Source: W0P28-013 sp963658575
GTDB taxonomy: Bacteria > Bacteroidota > Bacteroidia > Bacteroidales > Paludibacteraceae
Direction of reading: 5' to 3'
Length of the DNA stretch: 28,509 bases
Assembly (NCBI GenBank): GCA_963658575.1
Contig: CAVKQB010000025.1
Span: 1 to 28,509, forward strand
The translations under genes were made by a program, and so were the position numbers. Shown piece after piece: positions 15,047 to 22,145 of the stretch (position 1 is its first letter; each line of letters starts with the position of its first letter). The notes below the pieces were generated by a model that ran no database searches, was not told the DNA's origin, and saw only the letters and a program-made list of their open reading frames with translations.

Positions 15047-15730
15047 ATGAAACACGTCATCAGAATTACACTCGTAATCGCCATCGCCTTTTTGGCCTAC
15101 ATCTGCGTAATGAGCATCATTACACCGATTCAGTTCGACAACATACGCGCCTCGCGCGAAAAAGCCGTCATCGCCCATCTTATCAACATACGCAAGGCGC
15201 AAATCGCGTTCAAAGACCAAGCGGGCTACTACACAGCCAGTTGCGACACGCTCACCGACTTTATCAAAAACGGTAAAGTGCCCGTCGTGTTGAAAGAAGG
15301 CACGCTCACCGACGAGCAACTGCAAAACGGCCTCACCGAAGCCAAAGCCCTGAAAATAGTGCGTTCGGGCAACAAAAAAGAGATTGCCGCCAACGGGTTG
15401 GAGCATTTCCGCCGCGACACATCGTATGTGAGCGTGTACGAAAGCCTCTTTGCCAACGACCTCACAGCCGACCAGATAGACCAAATCGTAGTCGTGCCGT
15501 TCTCGAACGGGCAAAAATTCGAGATGGAATCGGCCTCGCACACCAACGCCAAATCGGGCACGGTAGTGCCGCTGTTCGAGGCGCGCGCCCCCTACGACCT
15601 GTACCTGAGCGACCTCAACCGCCAAGAACTCATCAACCTGAAAGACGAGAAAAAACAACTCGACAAATACCCCGGCTTGAAAGTCGGCTCTGTGCAAGAG
15701 CCCAACAACAACGCTGGCAACTGGGAATAA
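15047..15730 (+). CDS. Conserved Bacteroidetes membrane-anchored protein of unknown function
   Basis: The 227-residue protein has one N-terminal hydrophobic helix (about 5-26, VIRITLVIAIAFLAYICVM) and a soluble remainder, probably periplasmic. The segment after the helix (REKAVIAHLINIRKAQIAFKDQAGYYTAS) resembles the N-terminal helix and turn of type IV pilin-like or pseudopilin proteins, but there is no clear prepilin peptidase site. Proteins of this kind ending in a NNNAGNWE-like tail are, from memory, widespread in Bacteroidetes without known function. It has its own promoter and lies upstream of rsmD. I do not assign a role. Confidence 0.75.
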   Translation: MKHVIRITLVIAIAFLAYICVMSIITPIQFDNIRASREKAVIAHLINIRKAQIAFKDQAGYYTASCDTLTDFIKNGKVPVVLKEGTLTDEQLQNGLTEAKALKIVRSGNKKEIAANGLEHFRRDTSYVSVYESLFANDLTADQIDQIVVVPFSNGQKFEMESASHTNAKSGTVVPLFEARAPYDLYLSDLNRQELINLKDEKKQLDKYPGLKVGSVQEPNNNAGNWE

Positions 15731-15757
15731 TCCCTCGCGGCACATTTTCTCGAACGA

Positions 15758-15868
15758 ATAATTGATAATGGACAATGAGCAATAATTGAATCGCTTGGTT
15801 TTCGGCCGTTTCGTTACAGAGCGACAGAAAAAACGAATTATTTTTCATTATTCATTATTAATTGTTAC
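15758..15868. repeat. Degenerate repeat words upstream of rsmD
   Basis: AATTGATAATGGACAATGAGCAATAATTG-type words (15758-15788) and TTCATTATTCATTATTAATTG (about 15844-15864) flank a short unique stretch. Similar ATTCATTCTTAATT units appear at 28450-28475 and CATTGTCAATTATCAATT at 90 and 20060. I recall DUF3822 genes next to rsmD in Bacteroides relatives; none is present here. Confidence 0.6.
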
Positions 15869-15877
15869 TTGTTCAAA

Positions 15878-16408
15878 ATGCGTATTGTCAGCGGAAAATT
15901 CAGGGGGCGGCATTTCAATCCGCCAACCAACATCACAGCACGGCCAACGACCGACTTTGCCAAAGAGAGCCTGTTCAACGTGCTGGTGGGCTACCTCGAT
16001 TTGGACGGTGCGACCGCACTCGACCTCTTTTCGGGCACGGGCAGCATCAGTTTCGAGTGTGTGTCGCGCGGCTGCCTGCATGTGAGCGGTGTCGAGATGA
16101 ACGAACGCCACATCGCATTCATCAAAAAGACGGCCGCCGAACTCAAAATCGACAACCTGCGCATCTACCGCAGCGACGTGTTCCGTTTTCTCGACACGAA
16201 CAGCGAAGCGTTCGACCTCATCTTTGCCGACCCGCCCTATCAGATGCCAGAAATAGCCGAGATTCCCGACCGCATTTTTGCCAAAAACAGGCTACGCACA
16301 GGCGGCGTTTTCGTGCTTGAGCACGGCAAAAACAACCGTTTCGACACGCATCCACACTTTGTCGAGCACCGCAACTACGGCAACGTGCATTTCAGTTTCT
16401 TCAGATAA
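15878..16408 (+). CDS. rsmD: 16S rRNA (guanine(966)-N(2))-methyltransferase RsmD
   Basis: RsmD methylates N2 of G966 in 16S rRNA with S-adenosylmethionine. The 176-residue protein starts MRIVSGKFRGR, the typical N-terminus, and has RPTTDFAKESLFN, the SAM-binding LDLFSGTGSISFE (48-60) and the catalytic DPPY (118-121). Length is normal. I chose ATG 15878; a TTG at 15869 would add only MFK. No clear promoter of the phylum type is seen just upstream, which consists of repeat words. Confidence 0.95.
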   Translation: MRIVSGKFRGRHFNPPTNITARPTTDFAKESLFNVLVGYLDLDGATALDLFSGTGSISFECVSRGCLHVSGVEMNERHIAFIKKTAAELKIDNLRIYRSDVFRFLDTNSEAFDLIFADPPYQMPEIAEIPDRIFAKNRLRTGGVFVLEHGKNNRFDTHPHFVEHRNYGNVHFSFFR

Positions 16409-16415
16409 CAGAAAA

Positions 16416-16429
16416 TCGCCCATCGGCGA
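16416..16429 (+). terminator. Short hairpin after rsmD
   Basis: TCGCC pairs with GGCGA around CATC, followed by AAAAAGAC and eight T residues that run to the ATG of the next gene. A five-pair stem separated from the T-run makes this a weak terminator or a leader hairpin of the secreted protein gene. Confidence 0.35.
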
Positions 16430-16444
16430 AAAAGACTTTTTTTT

Positions 16445-19435
16445 ATGAAAAAATTCATTGTTTTGGCAATCATGGGCTTGGCGGTCTGTGGTTTGCAAGC
16501 GCGGCAATTGGGCTCGCTGCCCGCAAAATTCAAAGTGGCCGACGGAAAATACGTCTATTTTTCGAAAGGCAACCTGCAATACGCCCGAAACAGCAACACA
16601 TGGTCGTTTGCCGAGCGACAATACGACGCCATCGGCAACGCCAACATCAGCGATGGCGCGCTGGCCGACAAGATAGACCTCTTCGGCTGGAGTAGCGATG
16701 GCAACTCCGTTGCGCAATGGGGCGCAAGCATCTCGACCGACAACTCGGTTTTCGGCGGCAACTTTTCGGAATGGGGCAACAACGCCATCAGCAACGGCGG
16801 GAACACCGTCAAACAGTGGCGCACACTCACGTCCGACGAGTGGCAATATCTGTTCAAGCACACCCGCTGGACGGTGGGACGTGTGGCCGGCGCGCTCGGA
16901 TTCATCTTGCTTCCCGACGATTTTTCGGCACCATCGGGCATCGCCGTGAATATCGTCGGCACAGGGAACCTGTCCGAAAGCACGAAAACATATACGCTCG
17001 ACAATGCGAACAATTACACCGAATCCGAGTTTGCGCAACTGCAAAAACTGGGCGTCGTGTTTCTGCCTTGCGGCTACCGCAATGGCACAACCGTAACCAC
17101 ATCGGGCGAAGGATGCTATTGGTCGTCAAGCGCGCAAGGCACCACCCAAGCCAAACATATTCAATTTGGAGAAGCGAGCGCGAACTTTGGCGCATCGGCC
17201 AACCGCTATATGGGCTACTATGTGCGGCTCGTGCAGGACGACAGAGCCAACGTCAAGCCACTGCCCGCCAAATTTGAGTTGAGCGACGGGAAAAAAATCG
17301 CTTTTGCGACGGGCAACATCATCTACGACCCCACAACAAACCTCTATGCACCCGCCACAAACCAATACGATTATTTTAGCGCGACAAGCGGAAAACGCGA
17401 TTTGCTGCGCGGTGATTTGGGCGAACTCAAATTCTGCGAATACAAATGGCGCACACCGTCCATCGACGAATGGAGATATCTGTTTCAGCACTACCCTTGG
17501 ACTATGGCCAAAGTAAACGGCGTTTACGGCTTCATGCTGTTGCCCAAAAACTTTCAGACACCGACAGGACTCTCCGTAGCACTGATCAGCCAAGGCGGCT
17601 ACAACGGCAGCACAGCGACATTTCAAGCCAGTGTGTATGCTAACAACAACTATACCGCCACCCAATTTGCGCAACTGCAAACCGCCGGAGCCGTGTTCCT
17701 GCCTTTTGCGGGCGACGCGTACACTGGCCAATATTACATAAAGAACAACGAGGGCTCCGCTGGCTTTTATTGGTCATCATCAGTTGTCGCATCCACCCTA
17801 CACTATTATTGCGACTTTCAAAAAGAGTCGGTAAACTTGACACAGGATCACGTCAATGACTATCTTTTAGCCATTCGGAACATCGTAACGTATGGCACGG
17901 TCAACATCGTCCAAACCGCTCACGGCGCGGTTTCGGCATCGGGAACCGAATTCGCTGCTGGCGAAACCGTTACGTTGGACATAACGCCCGACAACGGCTA
18001 CAAGGCCGGAATCATCTCTCTGAAAAACGGCGACCAAACATCTACCGTCACAGGCAACGAATTCGCCATGCCCAACGGCGATGTTACCGTGTCGGTGCTA
18101 TTTGTGCCAACCGATGCGCCGGCGGATATGAATTTAGTAACCATCGTTACCGAAGACGACAATACACTCTACCAATACCAGAGTGTTGCAGAAAAGACCA
18201 AAATTACAGTTAAGCACAAAGACTATGAATGCGCATGGACTCGAGAAATTTTTGAAACTGTTTATATGGATCTCTGTATCCGCCACGACAACAACTACAA
18301 AGTGATTACGACACAGGTCGAAACCGTAGATGGTTCGCAAATTGCCACATACGGAAGTGAAGAGTTTGAGCTCACCATGCCAGCCTCGCCAGTGGTTATC
18401 AGAGTCGCCTGCCAGCGTTTGTACAAAATCGACAAAGCCATCGAAGGGAAAGGCAGCCTGCGCTGCAACAACACGGCCACCGAAGGCGAAACTGTTACGT
18501 TCACCGTCGAACCAGCCGCAGGCTACACATTGAGCAAACTTTCGGCAGAACAGCCGAACGGCACGTCCGTCGACATCGACAATGCGCAGCTGACGATGCC
18601 AGCAAGCGACATAAAAGTTACCGCCATTTTCACGCCCATCGACTATGACATCACCATCGATTCGGACGAGGAGAAAGGCAGCGTTTCGGCAAGTCAAGCC
18701 ACCGCCCACATCAACGACGAAATAAAAATAACCGTTGTTCCCAAAACGGGCTATGCCGCCACAGAGATACACGTTTGGCAAGACAAAACGGAGATTAACA
18801 TGCTGACCGACAGCACGTTCGTCATGCCAGCTGGCAATGTTACCATATCGATAGTTTGGGCAAGAGTCCTCACCATCACCGTCAATCCATCGGCGCACGG
18901 CACCGTTTCGGCGCAGCCAACCGCCAACGAAGGCGACAGCGTCAGCATAAAAATCGTCCCCGATTTGGGCTACGAACTCGACAATTTGATAGTGATGAAC
19001 GGCAATTTGCGGCTTACGGTTACGAACGGGCGGTTCAAAATGCCGGCTGGCGACGTATCCATCTACGCCAAATTCCGCCCGATATATTACAGCATCACCA
19101 TCGAGCCAACCGACAATGGCACCGTTGTTGCCAATCCGACGCAGGCCAAAATAGGCGACCTCGTAACGCTGGAAATTCTGCCAGAGCAAGGTTTTGTGCT
19201 GAGCCACCTGTTCGTTTTCAAGGACAACGAATCGATAGACGTAACCGACAACCAATTTGTCATGCCAGCCAGCGATGTCAGCGTTACGGCCTGGTTCGAC
19301 GAGGGCACCATCACATCCATTGAATCCTGCCAGCAAAACGCCCCCACCGTGCAGAAAATAATCCGTAACGGCCAAGTGCTGATATTGCGCGACGGGAAAA
19401 CATACACCCTGTTTGGCATAGAAGTGAAGGACTAA
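16445..19435 (+). CDS. Large secreted protein: two paralogous N-terminal domains and InlB-like beta repeats
   Basis: The 996-residue protein begins with a Sec signal peptide (MKKFIVLAIMGLAVCGLQA). Residues about 27-265 and 270-480 are two diverged copies of one domain. Each has a PAKF...DGK start, a GNLQY/GNIIY strand, a WR(T/P)...DEW(Q/R)YLF motif, GF(I/M)LLP, FAQLQ...VFLP and a YWSSS motif. From about 487 to 952 come five clear and one degenerate copies of a 70-75 residue beta repeat (pattern GxVSA...GExVTLxIxPxxGY...F.MPxxDVxVxAxF), like the divergent InlB B-repeats of Bacteroidetes surface proteins. The last 25 residues (IIRNGQVLILRDGKTYTLFG then IEVKD) form a short conserved-looking tail, perhaps an outer-membrane or secretion signal. 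Likely a surface adhesin or matrix protein; function unknown. A terminator follows. Confidence 0.85.
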   Translation: MKKFIVLAIMGLAVCGLQARQLGSLPAKFKVADGKYVYFSKGNLQYARNSNTWSFAERQYDAIGNANISDGALADKIDLFGWSSDGNSVAQWGASISTDNSVFGGNFSEWGNNAISNGGNTVKQWRTLTSDEWQYLFKHTRWTVGRVAGALGFILLPDDFSAPSGIAVNIVGTGNLSESTKTYTLDNANNYTESEFAQLQKLGVVFLPCGYRNGTTVTTSGEGCYWSSSAQGTTQAKHIQFGEASANFGASANRYMGYYVRLVQDDRANVKPLPAKFELSDGKKIAFATGNIIYDPTTNLYAPATNQYDYFSATSGKRDLLRGDLGELKFCEYKWRTPSIDEWRYLFQHYPWTMAKVNGVYGFMLLPKNFQTPTGLSVALISQGGYNGSTATFQASVYANNNYTATQFAQLQTAGAVFLPFAGDAYTGQYYIKNNEGSAGFYWSSSVVASTLHYYCDFQKESVNLTQDHVNDYLLAIRNIVTYGTVNIVQTAHGAVSASGTEFAAGETVTLDITPDNGYKAGIISLKNGDQTSTVTGNEFAMPNGDVTVSVLFVPTDAPADMNLVTIVTEDDNTLYQYQSVAEKTKITVKHKDYECAWTREIFETVYMDLCIRHDNNYKVITTQVETVDGSQIATYGSEEFELTMPASPVVIRVACQRLYKIDKAIEGKGSLRCNNTATEGETVTFTVEPAAGYTLSKLSAEQPNGTSVDIDNAQLTMPASDIKVTAIFTPIDYDITIDSDEEKGSVSASQATAHINDEIKITVVPKTGYAATEIHVWQDKTEINMLTDSTFVMPAGNVTISIVWARVLTITVNPSAHGTVSAQPTANEGDSVSIKIVPDLGYELDNLIVMNGNLRLTVTNGRFKMPAGDVSIYAKFRPIYYSITIEPTDNGTVVANPTQAKIGDLVTLEILPEQGFVLSHLFVFKDNESIDVTDNQFVMPASDVSVTAWFDEGTITSIESCQQNAPTVQKIIRNGQVLILRDGKTYTLFGIEVKD

Positions 19436-19485
19436 CCCGCCTTTCGTCGCGCGCCTGCGGTGTTGCGGCGCCTGTTGAAAAAAAT

Positions 19486-19519
19486 AAGCCGAAGCGGTTA
19501 CACGTTTTCGGCTTTTTTT
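19486..19519 (+). terminator. Terminator downstream of the secreted repeat protein
   Basis: AAGCCGAA (19486-19493) pairs with TTCGGCTT (19507-19514), followed by a T-run to 19519. It directly abuts the -7 element of the ssrA promoter, so one gene's terminator T-run lies inside the next gene's promoter. Confidence 0.8.
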
Positions 19520-19520
19520 G

Positions 19521-19528
19521 TATCTTTG
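19521..19528 (+). promoter_or_regulatory. -7 element of the ssrA promoter
   Basis: TATCTTTG followed by CACG is a perfect TAnnTTTG element, ending 34 bases before the 5' end of mature tmRNA. This suits a precursor with a short 5' extension. The -33 position falls in the upstream hairpin and has no perfect TTTG. Confidence 0.7.
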
Positions 19529-19562
19529 CACGTTGGAAAATGCACAGACATTTCCGCATTCT

Positions 19563-19959
19563 GGGGCTGTTTTTGGTTTTGACAGCGAGCAGAAGAGGTA
19601 TGTAAGCACGCAGTGCGACGTCGGATAGCACTCTAATCATTTGACGGCAAACTTTTAACTGGCGAAACAAATTACGCTCTCGCTGCCTAATCGAAGTTTA
19701 GTACTTTAGGCTTAATTCCGGCGCAGATGCTGGAACGAGACATCTCTCGAATGCCAATCTCCGAAGCGGTTCGGTCAAGAGGTGTAGTAAAATCGGAGAT
19801 AGTCGGTCGTGGCCGCGCACGGCAGGCGAAACTCTCTGCGGATAAGGCGACGGTTGGTGGCTTCGGTCTTGCCGCCGCACGAAAACCAAGGCGAAGATAA
19901 GCGTGTAGAAAGCATATTGCTTCCTCGTTTGGACGCGGGTTCGACTCCCGTCAGCTCCA
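19563..19959 (+). ncRNA. ssrA: Transfer-messenger RNA (tmRNA, SsrA)
   Basis: tmRNA rescues stalled ribosomes and tags incomplete proteins for degradation. The 5' end GGGGCTG (19563-19569) pairs with CAGCTCC (19952-19958) to form the tRNA-like acceptor stem, with A19959 as discriminator. The 3' part has a T-arm with GGTTCGACTCCCG (19938-19950). The 5' part has the conserved segment TTTTGACAGCGAG. The tag reading frame is at 19661-19690. Length is 397 bases. CCA is not encoded (CAATC follows) and must be added. Continuous, not permuted, organisation. Confidence 0.97.
19661..19690 (+). other. tmRNA tag peptide reading frame (GETNYALAA)
   Basis: Codons GGC GAA ACA AAT TAC GCT CTC GCT GCC then TAA give the tag GETNYALAA, ending in the ALAA sequence recognised by ClpXP-type proteases. 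To my knowledge this tag is the form found in Bacteroides relatives, which supports the assignment of the organism. The resume codon is taken as GGC. Confidence 0.9.
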
Positions 19960-19965
19960 CAATCT

Positions 19966-20176
19966 TAAAGTGAGAAAGTTTATAAAGTAAAAAGTCTATA
20001 AAGTTGCTGTGGATTTGGTTATTTGGTTATTTGTTGATTTGGTTTAATTTGTCAATTTTTCATTGTCAATTATCAATTATCAATTAAAAACGCTCCTCAC
20101 TCCTCACTCCTCACTCCTCACTGCTAATTGCTCACTACTCACTACTCACTGCTCACTGCTAATTGCTAATTGCTTA
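19966..20176. repeat. Composite satellite between ssrA and parE
   Basis: In plus-strand order: AAGTGAGAAAG; TATAAAGT words (about 19980-20002); GTGGATTTGGTTATTTGG (about 20009-20032); TGTCAATTATCAATTATCAA (about 20062-20085) and AAAAACG; CTCCTCACT units (20094-20122); then CTCACTA and CTCACTGCTAATTG units up to five bases before the parE ATG. It contains the same blocks as 1-178 in the same order, plus the TATAAAGT block of the other spacers. I see no clear TAnnTTTG promoter for parE inside it. Confidence 0.92.
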
Positions 20177-20180
20177 AATC

Positions 20181-22073
20181 ATGTCCGAAGAAGAGATTAT
20201 CACCACCACAAGCGACTACACCGACGACAACATACGCACGCTCGAAGGGCTCGAACATGTGCGTCTGCGCCCGGGCATGTACATCGGCAAACTCGGCGAC
20301 GGCAACGCGGCCGACGACGGCATCTATGTGCTGCTGAAAGAGGTCATCGACAACTCCATCGACGAATTTCGCATGCACTTCGGCTCGACCATCGACATCA
20401 CGCTGGCCGACCGCACGCTGACGGTGCGCGACTACGGACGTGGCATTCCGCAAGGCAAAATGGTGGCGGCCGTCTCCATCATGAACACAGGCGGCAAATA
20501 CGACACCAAAGCCTTCCAGAAATCGGTCGGACTCAACGGCGTCGGCACCAAGGCCGTCAATGCGCTGTCGTCGGCATTCACCGTGAAATCGTTCCGCAAC
20601 GGGCAGGTGAAACAGGCCGATTTCGAATGCGGCAAACTGACCAAAGAGTACGAACTCGCGCCAACCAGCGAGAAAGACGGCACACTCGTCGTCTTCACGC
20701 CCGACGAAGCGATATTCGGCAAATACACCTTCCACGAGGATTTCATCGAGACGATGTTGCGCAACTACAGTTACCTGAACACCGGCTTGACCATGGTGTT
20801 CAACGGGCGCAAATTCGTGTCGCGCAACGGCCTGCTCGACCTGCTGCAAGAACGCAGCACCTCCGAGCCGCTCTACCCGATTGTGCACCTCAAAGGCGAC
20901 GACATCGAAATTGCCTTCACGCACAGCGACCAATACGGCGAAGAGTACTACTCGTTCGTCAACGGACAGAACACCACGCAGGGCGGCACGCACCAGAGCG
21001 CGCTGCGCGAACATTTGGCACGCACCATCAAAGAGTTTTACAACAAAAATTTCGAATTGAGCGACATTCGCAGCGGCATCGTGGCTGCCATCGCCATCAA
21101 CGTGATAGAGCCGACGTTCGAAAGTCAGACAAAAATCAAACTCGGCTCGGCCAATATGGCTCCCGAAAAAGATAGCGACGGACACCCCTACCCGCTTTCG
21201 GGCATCAGTGTCAACAAATTTGTGGGCGACTTTGTGAAGCGCGAAGTCGATAATTTTCTGCACAAAAATCCGCAGACAGCCGAGACGTTGCTGAAAAAAA
21301 TCATCGATTCGGAAAAAGAGCGCAAAGCCATCGCTGGCGTATCGAAATTGGCACGCGAACGCGCCAAAAAAGTGAGCCTGCACAACAAAAAACTGCGCGA
21401 TTGCCACATTCACTACAACGATGCCAAAGGCGACCTGCGCGAAGAGAGTTGCATATTCATCACCGAGGGCGATTCGGCATCAGGTTCCATCACCAAAAGC
21501 CGCGACGTGAACACGCAAGCCGTGTTCAGTCTGCGCGGAAAACCGCATAATTGCTACGGCGAGACCAAAAAAGTGGTTTACGAAAACGAAGAGTTGAACT
21601 ACCTGCAAGCCGCCCTCAACATCGAAGACGGCCTCGAAGGGCTGCGCTACAACAAAGTCATCATCGCCACCGATGCCGACGTGGACGGCATGCACATCCG
21701 CCTGCTGATGATGACCTATTTTCTGCAATTTTTCCCCGATTTGGTAAAAAAAGGGCACGTTTACATTCTGCAAACGCCGCTATTCCGTGTGCGCAACAAA
21801 AAAGAGACGCGCTACTGCTACACCGACGAGGAACGCCTTGCCGCCATCGAAGAGTTGAAGCCAACGCCCGAAATCACGCGATTCAAAGGTCTTGGCGAAA
21901 TCTCGCCCGACGAGTTCAAGCACTTCATCGGCAAGGACATGCGCCTCGACCAGATACTGCTGCGCAAAGAGGACGCTGTGGCCGAACTGCTGGCGTTCTA
22001 CATGGGCAAAAACACGCCCGAACGACAGGACTTCATCGTCGAAAACCTTGTGATCGATCTCGACGAGCCGTAA
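20181..22073 (+). CDS. parE: DNA topoisomerase IV subunit B (ParE)
   Basis: ParE is the ATPase subunit of type IIA topoisomerase IV, which with ParC decatenates daughter chromosomes. The 630-residue protein has the GHKL ATPase domain: ETN-like EVIDNSIDEF at 54-63, DYGRGIP near 88, and GLNGVGTKAVNALS near 115. The TOPRIM domain follows with EGDSASG (about 429-435) and DADVDGMHIR (about 498-507). The short C-terminal region GLGEISPDEFKHFIG is also present. Length (630, without the extra GyrB insertion) and the N-terminus (LEHVRLRPGMYIGKLGDG) match the Bacteroidetes ParE class and not GyrB. parC is not adjacent within the window. Confidence 0.93.
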   Translation: MSEEEIITTTSDYTDDNIRTLEGLEHVRLRPGMYIGKLGDGNAADDGIYVLLKEVIDNSIDEFRMHFGSTIDITLADRTLTVRDYGRGIPQGKMVAAVSIMNTGGKYDTKAFQKSVGLNGVGTKAVNALSSAFTVKSFRNGQVKQADFECGKLTKEYELAPTSEKDGTLVVFTPDEAIFGKYTFHEDFIETMLRNYSYLNTGLTMVFNGRKFVSRNGLLDLLQERSTSEPLYPIVHLKGDDIEIAFTHSDQYGEEYYSFVNGQNTTQGGTHQSALREHLARTIKEFYNKNFELSDIRSGIVAAIAINVIEPTFESQTKIKLGSANMAPEKDSDGHPYPLSGISVNKFVGDFVKREVDNFLHKNPQTAETLLKKIIDSEKERKAIAGVSKLARERAKKVSLHNKKLRDCHIHYNDAKGDLREESCIFITEGDSASGSITKSRDVNTQAVFSLRGKPHNCYGETKKVVYENEELNYLQAALNIEDGLEGLRYNKVIIATDADVDGMHIRLLMMTYFLQFFPDLVKKGHVYILQTPLFRVRNKKETRYCYTDEERLAAIEELKPTPEITRFKGLGEISPDEFKHFIGKDMRLDQILLRKEDAVAELLAFYMGKNTPERQDFIVENLVIDLDEP

Positions 22074-22101
22074 ATTCTTTCGCCGAAAGAAGATTTCGGA
22101 A

Positions 22102-22129
22102 TTTGTCCTTTGTCTTTACTCTAAATTTG
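22102..22129 (+). promoter_or_regulatory. Promoter of the ClC gene
   Basis: TAAATTTG (22122-22129) followed by CCCG is a perfect -7 element 16 bases before the ATG. TTTG at 22102-22105 lies 16 bases upstream of it, somewhat close for a -33 element. A seven-pair hairpin TTCTTTC-GCC-GAAAGAA (22075-22091) sits between the parE stop and this promoter, without a T-run. Confidence 0.6.
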
Positions 22130-22145
22130 CCCGAAAAATACCAGC

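Noticed and set aside
19921..19959. A separate transfer RNA gene near 19960 (GGTTCGACTCCCG T-arm)
   Set aside because: The acceptor partner GGGGCTG lies about 390 bases upstream and a tag frame lies between, so it is the 3' half of tmRNA.
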